This document shows, piece by piece, positions 16,403 to 24,091 of a DNA stretch of 64,000 nt. This DNA is from Phytoactinopolyspora halotolerans (GTDB lineage Bacteria; Actinomycetota; Actinomycetes; Jiangellales; Jiangellaceae), in NCBI RefSeq assembly GCF_010550675.1, contig NZ_JAAGOA010000011.1, forward strand, positions 124,001 to 188,000, given 5' to 3'. The notes below the pieces were generated by a model. That model searched no databases and had not been told where the DNA came from. It saw only the letters and a program-made list of their open reading frames with translations. Numbering within the stretch: position 1 is the first letter of the stretch; each line of letters begins with the position of its first letter. The position numbers and the translations under genes were made by a program.

Positions 16403-18177
16403 TCCGAACTCGGCGGCGGTGGCTGCCAGGCCCGAGGTTCCCCTCGCGTCTCGGGGAAGAGGAGGTCCACGAACGCGGCGGCGGTCGGCTGCGGCTCGTG
16501 GTTGGCCAGGCCGGGCCTCTCGTTCGCCTCGATGAGGACGTAGTCGGGCTTGTCCACTGCGGGGACGATCATGTCCACCCCGGTCACCGGAATGTCGATC
16601 GCCTGGCTGGCGTTGACGGCCGCCTCCGCGAGGTTGGGATGCAGCTGCGCGGTGACATCGTGGATCGTGCCGCCGGTGTGCAGGTTGGCGGTACGGCGCA
16701 CCCGCAACGACTCGTTCTCCGGCAGGATGTCCTCCATGGTGTAGCCGGCGGCACGGACGGTCTCCTCCGTGACGTCGTCCATCGGGATGGTGGACTCGCC
16801 GCCGGTCGCGGCCGCTCGTCGTCGGCTGTGCCGCTCGATCAGCTGGGCGACCGTGTGCCGCCCGTCGCCGACGACGGTGGCGGGCCTGCGGGTCGCCGCG
16901 GCCACGACGTTGTGCCCGATGACGACGATGCGCAGGTCCTCGCCGTCGACGCACTCCTCGAGCAACACATCCGGGCAGTAGGTGTGCGCCAGCTCGACCG
17001 CCCGTCGCAGCGTCTCCGGGTCGATGACACCGACCGTGATCCCGCGACCCTGTTCGCCGCGGGCCGGCTTCACCACCACCTGGCCGACCTCGGCCAGGAA
17101 CGCCGCGTCGGAGGCCTCGTCGCTGGCCACCTTCCCGCGGGGCACTCGCAGCCCTGCCCGTTCGAAGATGCGCCGGGTGACGCGCTTGTCGTCGCACCTG
17201 CTCATGGCCACCGCGGTGGTGAGCTCGGAGAGCGACTCGCGGGTGATGATCTTGCGGCCGCCGTGCACCAGCCGCATCTCGCCCCACTCCGGATCGAGAA
17301 CCTCCACCAGGATGCCGCGGCGGCGCGCCTCGTCGGCGATGATCGTCGCGTACGGATTGAGCTCGGTGAGCTCGGCTTCGGGTTCCGGGACGAACAGCGG
17401 CTCGTTGATGATGTTCTTCCGCTTGACCGCGAAGACCGGGACGCGGCGGAAGCCCAGCTTCTTGTAGAGCCGGATCGCCGGGTCGTTATCGTGCATCACC
17501 GACAGGTCCAGATGGTCACGTCCCCGGCCGATGTACCGTTCGGCGAGCACGCGCACCAATGCCTCGCCGACGCCCGGTATCGGCGACTGCGGATCGACGG
17601 CCAGGCACCACAGGCTCGTGCCCTGGTCAGGGTCGTCGAAGGCCAGCGCGTGGTCGATTCCGGTAACGGTGCCGATCACGGCTCCGGAGTTCTCGTCCTT
17701 GGCGACGAGGTAGCTGAAGGTCCGGGTCCGCTGGTTGGCCCACATCAGTTCGGGATCGGCCGGCACCATGTGACGGGCGGCGTAGATGCGGTTGATCTCG
17801 TCCGCCTCGTCGGCGTCGGCCATGGTGCTGACCACGATGCCCGGGATCAGTTCCCGGCGTGGCCGGTACCGGTGCAGCTCCAGCCGGTAGGTCATCGAGG
17901 GGTCGATGAACAGCTGATCGGGCGCGCGGGAGACGAGAACGTGCGGGTCGGGCACGTACATCGCGATATCCCGGCGGCCGAGCTCTTCGGCGCGGAGCAG
18001 ATCGATGATGTCGTCGTCGTTGTCGAACGTCTGGGCGAAGATCAGCCGGCCCCAGCCGCAATCCATCGCGACGTTGCGCCGCATCCCACGCACCAGGTGC
18101 TCGGGCGTCTCCTGCCAGGGCCGGCTCCACAGCGGTCGCCGCTGGTCACCGGAGCCCCGGCGACGGGCGTCGTTCAC
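16396..18177 (-). CDS. N-acetylglutaminylglutamine synthetase (GNAT + ATP-grasp)
   Basis: A 593-residue two-domain enzyme. The N-terminal part (to ~215) carries a GNAT acetyltransferase fold (NQRTRTFSYLVAKDENSG, IPGVGEALVRVLAERYIG, DNDPAIRLYKKLGFRRVPV). The C-terminal part (~290-580) is an ATP-grasp ligase (VVVKPARGEQGRGITVGV, DVLLEECVDGEDLRIVVIG, YVLIEANERPGLANHEPQP). This fusion is the trio_acet/NAGGN synthetase that acetylates glutamine and joins two glutamines. GTG 18177 overlaps the amidotransferase stop as GTGA, so the two are coupled. The frame is open further upstream only because it shadows the neighbouring gene. Product acts as a compatible solute in osmotic stress. Confidence 0.92.
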   Translation of the reverse strand: MNDARRRGSGDQRRPLWSRPWQETPEHLVRGMRRNVAMDCGWGRLIFAQTFDNDDDIIDLLRAEELGRRDIAMYVPDPHVLVSRAPDQLFIDPSMTYRLELHRYRPRRELIPGIVVSTMADADEADEINRIYAARHMVPADPELMWANQRTRTFSYLVAKDENSGAVIGTVTGIDHALAFDDPDQGTSLWCLAVDPQSPIPGVGEALVRVLAERYIGRGRDHLDLSVMHDNDPAIRLYKKLGFRRVPVFAVKRKNIINEPLFVPEPEAELTELNPYATIIADEARRRGILVEVLDPEWGEMRLVHGGRKIITRESLSELTTAVAMSRCDDKRVTRRIFERAGLRVPRGKVASDEASDAAFLAEVGQVVVKPARGEQGRGITVGVIDPETLRRAVELAHTYCPDVLLEECVDGEDLRIVVIGHNVVAAATRRPATVVGDGRHTVAQLIERHSRRRAAATGGESTIPMDDVTEETVRAAGYTMEDILPENESLRVRRTANLHTGGTIHDVTAQLHPNLAEAAVNASQAIDIPVTGVDMIVPAVDKPDYVLIEANERPGLANHEPQPTAAAFVDLLFPETRGEPRAWQPPPPSSDR

Positions 18178-19973
18178 GGCGTGCCGCCCAGCCCGGACAG
18201 GTGGGTCTGCAGCCACAGCTCGAGCAGCCCGAGCTGCCAGAGCCGGTTGCCGCGTAGCGGCGTGAGCTCGGCGTTCGGATTGGCGAGGAGATGGTCGACG
18301 TAGTCGGGGTTGAACAGTCCTCGCGAGCGTGCGGCCGGGGCGTGCAACGCTTCGCGTACCCGGTCGAGGTAAGGACCGCGCAGGTATTTCAGCGCCGGCA
18401 CGGGGAAGTATCCCTTCGGTCGGTCGATGACCTCGTTCGGGATGACCCGGCGTCCTGCCTGCTTGAGTACGCCCTTGCCCTCGTGTGCGAGCTTGAGCTC
18501 GGGCGGGCATTGCGCCGCCAGCTCGACCAGCTCATGGTCGAGGAACGGCACGCGTGCCTCCAGGCCCCATGCCATGGTCATGTTGTCCACCCGTTTGACC
18601 GGGTCGTCGACCAGCATGACCTGAGTGTCCAGGCGCAGCGCGGCGTCGACGGCGGTCTCCGCGCCGGGCCGCTTCATGTGCGCCTCGACGTACTCGTAGC
18701 TCACCGGGGAACCGGCCAGATGCTCGGGCCGGATCGCCTGCCGCATGCCGTCGTGGTCCCGGTCGAAGAACGCGGCGGCATAGGTATCCACGGCCTGGTC
18801 GCGGTCGACGCCGGCCAGCGGCGGGTACCAGTGGTAGCCGGCGAAGACCTCGTCGGCGCCCTGCCCGGACTGCACGACCTTGACGTGCTTGCTGACCTCC
18901 TGGCTGAGCAGGAAGAACGCGACGGCGTCGTGGCTGACCATGGGCTCGTTCATCGCCTGGATCGCATCCTCCAGGGCCGGCAGCATGCGCTCGGTGCCGA
19001 TCCGGATCTGGTGGTGCTCGGTACCGAACTCGCGGGCGACGACGTCGGAGTACTTGAACTCGTCGCCCTCCTCGCCGCCGACCGCCTCGAAGCCGATGCT
19101 GAACGTGTTGAGCCCGGTCTGTCCCTCTTGCGCGAGCAGACCGACGACGAGGCTGGAGTCCAGCCCGCCGGAGAGGAGAACGCCGACCGGGACGTCGGCG
19201 ACGAGCCGGCGGCGGACCGCGACCCGCAGCGACTCCAGGATCGCGTCCTCCCAATCGGTCTCGCTCCACCCCGCCTTCTCCGGATCGCGGGTGGCGGTCA
19301 GATCCCAGTAGGTCCTCTCCCGGCTGGTGCCGTCGCGCTCGACGACGCGCATCGTGGCCGGGGGCAGCTTCCGGATGCCCTTGAGGATCGTGTACGGCGC
19401 CGGGACGACGGCGTGCCATGACATGTAGAAGTGCAGCGCGACGGGATCGATGCCGGTGTCGACGTCGCCGGCCCGGAGTAGAGCCTGGAGGCTGCTGGCG
19501 AAGCGGATCCGGTCGCTGTTCTCGGAGTAATACAGCGGCTTGATGCCGAGCCGGTCGCGGGCGAGGACGAGGCGGCCCGTGTCGCGTTCGTGGATCGCGA
19601 ACGCGAACATGCCCTTGAAGTGGTCGATGCAGTCTTCGCCCCAGTGATGGTAGGCCTTGGCGATCACCTCGGTGTCCGAGGTGGAGAAGAACGCGTACCC
19701 GGCCCGGCGGAGTTCCTCGCGGAGTTCCTTGTAGTTGTAGATACAGCCGTTGAAGGCGGTGGTCAGTCCGAGATCGGAGTCGACCATGGGCTGGTGGCCG
19801 TGGGGAGAGAGGTCGATGATGGACAGCCGTCGGTGGCCGAGCGCCAGCGACCCGTGCGCGTACGCGCCGTAGTCGTCCGGTCCACGAGCGACCATCGCGT
19901 CGCACATCTGGGCCACGACCGCAAGGTCAGCCTGGCGGCCGTCGAACGTGTACTCGCCTGAGAGTCCGCACAT
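18174..19973 (-). CDS. N-acetylglutaminylglutamine amidotransferase (asparagine-synthase-like)
   Basis: A 599-residue class II glutamine amidotransferase. Cys2 (MCGLSGEYTF) is the glutaminase nucleophile, with RGPDDYGA and AFNGCIYNYKELR as further glutaminase-domain signatures. The synthetase domain has the pyrophosphate loop VGVLLSGGLDSS. The family-specific stretch SGQGADEVFAGYHWYPPL and the RPKGYFPVPALKYL tail mark the NAGGN branch rather than AsnB. It converts N-acetylglutaminylglutamine to its amide. ATG 19973 is required to place Cys at position 2. TAGGGT lies 8 nt upstream, so the mRNA may be leaderless. First gene of a coupled pair with the synthetase. Confidence 0.93.
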   Translation of the reverse strand: MCGLSGEYTFDGRQADLAVVAQMCDAMVARGPDDYGAYAHGSLALGHRRLSIIDLSPHGHQPMVDSDLGLTTAFNGCIYNYKELREELRRAGYAFFSTSDTEVIAKAYHHWGEDCIDHFKGMFAFAIHERDTGRLVLARDRLGIKPLYYSENSDRIRFASSLQALLRAGDVDTGIDPVALHFYMSWHAVVPAPYTILKGIRKLPPATMRVVERDGTSRERTYWDLTATRDPEKAGWSETDWEDAILESLRVAVRRRLVADVPVGVLLSGGLDSSLVVGLLAQEGQTGLNTFSIGFEAVGGEEGDEFKYSDVVAREFGTEHHQIRIGTERMLPALEDAIQAMNEPMVSHDAVAFFLLSQEVSKHVKVVQSGQGADEVFAGYHWYPPLAGVDRDQAVDTYAAAFFDRDHDGMRQAIRPEHLAGSPVSYEYVEAHMKRPGAETAVDAALRLDTQVMLVDDPVKRVDNMTMAWGLEARVPFLDHELVELAAQCPPELKLAHEGKGVLKQAGRRVIPNEVIDRPKGYFPVPALKYLRGPYLDRVREALHAPAARSRGLFNPDYVDHLLANPNAELTPLRGNRLWQLGLLELWLQTHLSGLGGTP

Positions 19974-19981
19974 GTAATTCG

Positions 19982-19987
19982 ACCCTA
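19982..19987 (-). promoter_or_regulatory. Candidate leaderless -10 for NAGGN operon
   Basis: On the minus strand TAGGGT ends 8 nt before ATG 19973. The same TAG is the stop codon of a 14-codon ORF upstream, so the promoter and leader-peptide readings are alternatives. Confidence 0.4.
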
Positions 19988-20029
19988 CACTCCCAGGTTG
20001 TCTCGTACATGCTGGCTGGTGACAAGCAT
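19985..20029 (-). CDS. Possible 14-residue leader peptide upstream of NAGGN operon
   Basis: A short ORF reads MLVTSQHVRDNLGV and stops 11 nt before the amidotransferase ATG. It is preceded by AAGGTGGA on the minus strand. If the mRNA starts further upstream, its translation could influence the operon; if the operon is leaderless it would not be transcribed with it. I do not recognise the peptide. Confidence 0.3.
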   Translation of the reverse strand: MLVTSQHVRDNLGV

Positions 20030-20064
20030 GTCCACCTTGCTGGCTCCTTCCGTCGCTGGTCGAG

Positions 20065-20093
20065 TTGTCTTTGGCGGAGAAAATCGCTAGTGT
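20065..20093 (+). promoter_or_regulatory. Sigma-70-type promoter for a candidate small RNA
   Basis: TTGTCT (20065-20070), a 17-nt spacer and TAGTGT (20088-20093) on the plus strand. It points away from the NAGGN operon and is followed 40 nt later by a strong intrinsic terminator with no ORF between. Confidence 0.45.
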
Positions 20094-20099
20094 TCTTGT

Positions 20100-20158
20100 C
20101 ATACCCCGGCACGTTTTAACGAGCGTGTCCCGACGGCCCTCCTCGGAGGGCCGTTTTT
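20100..20158 (+). ncRNA. Candidate ~59-nt small RNA
   Basis: From the predicted start near 20100 to the U-run at 20158 the transcript would fold into a 5' hairpin (GGCACG with CGTGTC, one wobble) and a 3' intrinsic terminator. No credible coding frame with its own ribosome site lies in it. It is divergent from the NAGGN operon and antisense to its upstream region. Supported only by promoter/terminator pattern. Confidence 0.35.
20133..20158 (+). terminator. Intrinsic terminator with U-tract, plus strand
   Basis: ACGGCCCTCC (20133-20142) pairs with GGAGGGCCGT (20145-20154) and is followed by TTTTTG. It is the clearest intrinsic terminator in the window. Its U-tract serves plus-strand transcription, although no annotated plus-strand gene precedes it; the hairpin could also help end the NYN transcript on the other strand. 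Confidence 0.75.
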
Positions 20159-20163
20159 GTTTG

Positions 20164-20751
20164 TTACCTCCACTTCTTCGGGCGCTCGTAGATGACGCCG
20201 TCCACGGTGACTACTTCCGGCAGCTGGGCAGCCTTGATGCGTCCGGGGCCGATAGTGAACGACGGCATCAGATCGTTCAGAGCGAATGACGCGCGTCGGG
20301 GCGGAAACGCCGCTACGGCGAACAACGCTGGGTCGATCGTCTTGGCCATCTTGATCGCCGGTGCGAGGTCACCGTCGGCGCTTATGAGCAAGGCACTGGT
20401 CATAGCGCGGTTGGAGGCATCCGCAATCATGTGAGCTGAGATGTTGACGTCGGTCTCCTTCTCTTCATAGCTAGTCCAGCGAGCCCCGCACGCGCGACAG
20501 CTCATCTGTTTGCGCTGGTAACGGCCGTAGATGACGCCGAAAGTGTCTGGATGGAGGACGCTGAGCGCGTTGATGTAGGTGTCCTGGCGGGCTTGGCCGT
20601 CTGGGTCGTCGAGCACGCTGGCGGTGAAGTACTTGACCGCGACCAAGTCGTCTCTAGGGCGGAGCGAACGAGCCAGTTCGACGACGTCGAGCCAGAGATA
20701 GCGTCGTCCCCACTTCTCACGGAGACCGTGATACAGGTTGAAGCCATCCAC
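20164..20751 (-). CDS. NYN-domain (PIN-like) nuclease, start codon uncertain
   Basis: A 195-residue PIN-like NYN protein with DGFNLYHG (first catalytic Asp), a CRACGARW Cys pair, EEKETDVNISAHMIAD (central acids) and ALLISADGDLAPAIK (last Asp cluster). NYN proteins are metal-dependent ribonucleases. GTG 20751 is the only canonical start, yet it falls inside the first core beta strand: the frame upstream encodes SQLITY directly before VDGFN. An ACG at 20772, with AAGGGG 4 nt before it, would give the expected N-terminus; just beyond it is an in-frame stop. The start codon is either non-canonical or mutated. Local base composition looks less GC-rich than in the neighbouring genes, suggesting possible transfer. 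Confidence 0.8.
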   Translation of the reverse strand: MDGFNLYHGLREKWGRRYLWLDVVELARSLRPRDDLVAVKYFTASVLDDPDGQARQDTYINALSVLHPDTFGVIYGRYQRKQMSCRACGARWTSYEEKETDVNISAHMIADASNRAMTSALLISADGDLAPAIKMAKTIDPALFAVAAFPPRRASFALNDLMPSFTIGPGRIKAAQLPEVVTVDGVIYERPKKWR

Positions 20752-20772
20752 GTATGTGATGAGCTGCGACGT

Positions 20773-21144
20773 ATGTCCCCTTCAGGTAGTCATCAATTCG
20801 GAACGATCTTGATGTTACTCCCTGAATGAGCTGTCACAGTGTCTAGTGTGGCCTTGACGCCTACGACAGCGGTTATATGTGTGTTATAGGCCTGATGAGA
20901 GCCTACATGTCTACTTCGACGGCTGGCTGTGCCCCAACGGCGCCCATATCTTGACGGACGTGGTCGAGAGTCCCTGGACGGAGATCCGCTGTTGTGTGCT
21001 GAGCTCGGTGATCCCTGGAGGCTTGGTGTCGCTACCGCGGCCATATGTAACCGTGCTGCGCGCGCCGTCGGCGTAGCGCCGTCACAGATTGATCAGCGGG
21101 AACATCGATCACCGGCACGCATCCCCGCCGCGCCCGGAGGAGTG
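20773..21144. other. 372-bp spacer without a supported gene
   Basis: Short open frames on both strands lack ribosome sites and recognisable motifs. The left part (about 20810-20900) is noticeably AT-richer than surrounding sequence. It should hold the NYN promoter (minus strand) and the 3' end of the GH127 transcript. A small GGCGTAGCGCC hairpin near 21068-21078 might terminate the latter. Nothing else is identifiable. Confidence 0.5.
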
Positions 21145-23199
21145 TCAGATGGTCGGTAGCCAGACTCGCATGGTGGACGGCCCGCGCTCTGCCCACGAGT
21201 GGTAAGGGATCAGGGTGATCTCGGCGGGTCGTCCTTGCGCCGGCGGTCGGCTCCCGCTTTCCCGATACGGCCAGGCGTCGTCGTCGCGCTCGGTATCGAC
21301 CAGCGATCCGGCCACGGTGACCTGGCCGTCGTGCTCGGTCGGGGCTACAGTCGGGTCGACGCAGACGGAGTCGACGTCCAGGTCATCCGGCAAATCGACC
21401 GACTCCGCACACATCACCACCGGGCCGCGTTCCACAGCAGCGGTGCCGCGGACGGCGTCGACGCGCGGGTCGGCCTCGATCCAGCGCGGACGCACCGGCA
21501 GCTCCAGGCGGACCTCGTCGCCGCTGCTGAAAGCCCAGTTCACATCCACCATTCCGGGGGACACCGGACGACGCTGGCCGTCGGGCATGGTCAGCCACGC
21601 GCCGTCGTCGGCCCATGCCGGAACCCGCAGAGACAGCGTCCACGGCCGGGTGTCGCTTGCGGAGCGGCCTGCTGAGTCGCTCCGCTGACGGCCGCCCATC
21701 ACCTGCACCACCACGTCTCCGTCATCGGGATAACGGGTCCGGACCCGCAGCGCGATGTCCCGGCCGTCGGCCAGCGATGTCGAGATCTCCGCGTCTGCGT
21801 ACTGGTGGATCTGTATCCCATCGTCGTCGGCTGTCGCCAGATAGGCCTGCAGGCTGGCGAGCGTCCGGGCGATGTTGTTCGGGCAGCATGAGACCGCGAA
21901 CCATGGCGCACGGAGACTGGAGAGCGCTCGCGGGCTGATCCGGTCCGGATCCGGCACCGTGCCGCGGACCCGCTGATGCAGCGTGTTCGCGTAGAAGAAC
22001 GTCTTGCCGTCGGCCGCCGGCGATGTGGCGATGACGTTGTACAGGGTGCGCTCCGTCAGGTCCGCGTACCGGGGCTCACCCGTGGCCAGCAGCAGCCGCC
22101 AGTTCAGCATCACCGACGCGACGCCGGCGCACGTCTCCGAGTACGCGCGGTCTGGCGGGAGGAAGAAGTCCTCCCCGTACGCCTCATCCTGGTGGCGGGA
22201 TCCCATGCCGCCGGTGAGATACGTCCGTCGGGCCACGGTGGCCCGCCATTGCACCTGCACGGCCTCGAGCAGCTCGTCGTCACCGGTCTCCACCGCCACG
22301 TCGACGGCGCCGGCCGCCAGGTATAGGGCTCGCACGGCGTGGCCGCGGAGAACGGTGGCGTGCCGGACCGGCACGTCGTCCTGGTAATACGCCCGCCCGA
22401 ACTCGATGTCGGCGAGCGTCTGCTGCCCGTGCCGCTCGACGAAGAGCCGCGCCTGGTCGAGGTAGCGCTGCTCGCCGGTCAGCCGGGCCAGCTCGACCAG
22501 AGCCATCTCGATCTCCGCGTGCCCGCAGATTCCCGGCTTACGGTCCGGGCCGAAGACGTCGCAGATGTGGTCCGCTGCTCGCCGGGCGATATGCAGCAGA
22601 GCGCTGTCGTCCTCGCCCTGGTGCTGGCCCTGATCCGGAGCGGGTGCGACGCCGGCGACGCGTGTGTGTGCGACCGCCGCCTGAATCAGGAAACCGTAGC
22701 AGTACAGCTCGTGCCCCCACTCCAGGTCGGTATAGCGCGGCTGCTGGCCCGGCCCGTCGAAGGCGGTGTTGAGATACCCGTCGGGCTTCTGGGCCGCACC
22801 GACGATGTCGGTCAGCTCTGCCAGCCACTTGCGGACGCGGCCATTGCCTGTGCGCCCGATCTCCCATGCCATCGCCTCGCTGAGCTTGTAGATCTCCGAG
22901 TCGGAGAACTCCCGGCCGGCCCGAGGCCACGGTTCGTCGTCGCGCGCCGCGGAGCGGAAGTTGCCGATCCAGCCCAGCCGATTCATCCATGTCAGGCAGT
23001 GCTCCAAGGTGGCCGAAGCGTTGACTTCCTGCCGGTGCCCCCAGAATCCACCGGAGATCCGGACCTCGTTCAGTCCCAGCGGACGAAGCCGGCCACGCGA
23101 AGGGACGACGGGACGGCCGGACTGCTCGCTCGGCAATCTCAGCCGACTCGGCTGGCTCCGGCCGTCCGGCTGGCTGGGCTGGCTGGAGGGTGCGTTCAT
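21145..23199 (-). CDS. Glycoside hydrolase family 127 beta-L-arabinofuranosidase
   Basis: A 684-residue GH127 (former DUF1680) enzyme that removes beta-L-arabinofuranose from plant glycoconjugates. Family signatures: ISGGFWGHRQE at the N-terminus, DSEIYKLSEAMAW, TGGMGSRHQDEAYGEDF, and the zinc/catalytic residues in AYSETCAGVAS (Glu and Cys) and AVSCCPNNIAR (Cys-Cys). No signal peptide, so it acts on imported oligosaccharides inside the cell. It is the last gene of the ABC-importer operon, 53 bp after the second permease. ATG 23199 is preceded by GGAG; upstream frame is not conserved. Confidence 0.93.
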   Translation of the reverse strand: MNAPSSQPSQPDGRSQPSRLRLPSEQSGRPVVPSRGRLRPLGLNEVRISGGFWGHRQEVNASATLEHCLTWMNRLGWIGNFRSAARDDEPWPRAGREFSDSEIYKLSEAMAWEIGRTGNGRVRKWLAELTDIVGAAQKPDGYLNTAFDGPGQQPRYTDLEWGHELYCYGFLIQAAVAHTRVAGVAPAPDQGQHQGEDDSALLHIARRAADHICDVFGPDRKPGICGHAEIEMALVELARLTGEQRYLDQARLFVERHGQQTLADIEFGRAYYQDDVPVRHATVLRGHAVRALYLAAGAVDVAVETGDDELLEAVQVQWRATVARRTYLTGGMGSRHQDEAYGEDFFLPPDRAYSETCAGVASVMLNWRLLLATGEPRYADLTERTLYNVIATSPAADGKTFFYANTLHQRVRGTVPDPDRISPRALSSLRAPWFAVSCCPNNIARTLASLQAYLATADDDGIQIHQYADAEISTSLADGRDIALRVRTRYPDDGDVVVQVMGGRQRSDSAGRSASDTRPWTLSLRVPAWADDGAWLTMPDGQRRPVSPGMVDVNWAFSSGDEVRLELPVRPRWIEADPRVDAVRGTAAVERGPVVMCAESVDLPDDLDVDSVCVDPTVAPTEHDGQVTVAGSLVDTERDDDAWPYRESGSRPPAQGRPAEITLIPYHSWAERGPSTMRVWLPTI

Positions 23200-23252
23200 C
23201 GATTCTCCATCGGTGCGAGGTTCGGGTGGGTGGACACGGAGCGGGCGTGTGA

Positions 23253-24077
23253 TCACCCTTTGAGCGCGCCGGACATGAAGCCGCGGACGTAATACCGCTG
23301 CAGGACGAGGAACAGGAACAGGCATGGGAGTGCCATCACGACCACGCCGGCCTGAGTCGCGCCGAAATCGACGGCGCCCATGGTCTGCTGCCGCAGCGTG
23401 GCGATCGCGAGTGGCAGCGGATACGTCGCGCTGTCATTGATCAGGAACAACGGTGCGATGAAGTCGTTCCACCCGTGCAGGAACGCGAACAGTCCGACCG
23501 TGAGCATGCCCGGCCAGACGGCCCGCACCATGATCCGCCGCAGCACGCCGAACGTGCCGCACCCATCCACCAGCGCTGACTCCTCGATCTCCTTGGGCAC
23601 CGCCTCGAATGAGATACGCATCATGAACATGGCGAATGGCAGCTGGTACAGCGTCAACACGAGCGACAGGCCGAACAGCGAGTTCCGCAAGCCCAGGTCG
23701 CCGAAGAGCACCCACAGCGGCACCAGCAATGTCACGTACGGGACCATCAGGATGGCGATGATCAGCAGGAACAGAACGTCGCGCCCGAGGAAACGGAAGC
23801 GGCCGAACGCGTAGCCGCCGAGCAGGGACAGCCCGAGTGTGAGCGCCACCGTCAGTACCGACACGAAGGTGCTGTTCCACAGGTACTGGAGCAGACCCGC
23901 GTCGTAGTCCCACAGGGTCCGGTAGTTGCCGAGGCCGTAGCCGACCTGCTGCGCGGTGGCGCTGTGTGGTGACACCGAGGCCACCGTCGTCCATACCAGC
24001 GGGACGAGGAACATGATGGCCAGGCCACCGGCGACGACGTAGTACGGGGTTCGTCCGAGTGTGTGCTGCAGTCTCAT
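23253..24077 (-). CDS. Sugar ABC transporter permease, MalG/LacG type
   Basis: A 274-residue inner-membrane protein with six helices. The EAA coupling motif, where the ATPase docks, is at ESALVDGCGTFGVLRRI. As the CUT1-family MalG-like partner it forms the channel with the permease encoded 14 bp upstream. Together with the binding protein and GH127 it predicts uptake of arabinose-containing oligosaccharides. No ATPase gene is in the operon, so a shared MsiK-like ATPase elsewhere is expected, as known in streptomycetes. Confidence 0.92.
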   Translation of the reverse strand: MRLQHTLGRTPYYVVAGGLAIMFLVPLVWTTVASVSPHSATAQQVGYGLGNYRTLWDYDAGLLQYLWNSTFVSVLTVALTLGLSLLGGYAFGRFRFLGRDVLFLLIIAILMVPYVTLLVPLWVLFGDLGLRNSLFGLSLVLTLYQLPFAMFMMRISFEAVPKEIEESALVDGCGTFGVLRRIMVRAVWPGMLTVGLFAFLHGWNDFIAPLFLINDSATYPLPLAIATLRQQTMGAVDFGATQAGVVVMALPCLFLFLVLQRYYVRGFMSGALKG

Positions 24078-24091
24078 CTCGTCGGTCCTCG

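Noticed and set aside
16498-18303. 600-codon plus-strand frame opposite the NAGGN synthetase
   Set aside because: Antisense shadow of a gene with strong GNAT and ATP-grasp motifs; no ribosome site or family match.
20879-21076. 65-codon plus-strand ORF in the spacer after the NYN gene
   Set aside because: No ribosome site, no recognisable motif, and the composition gives no support for coding.
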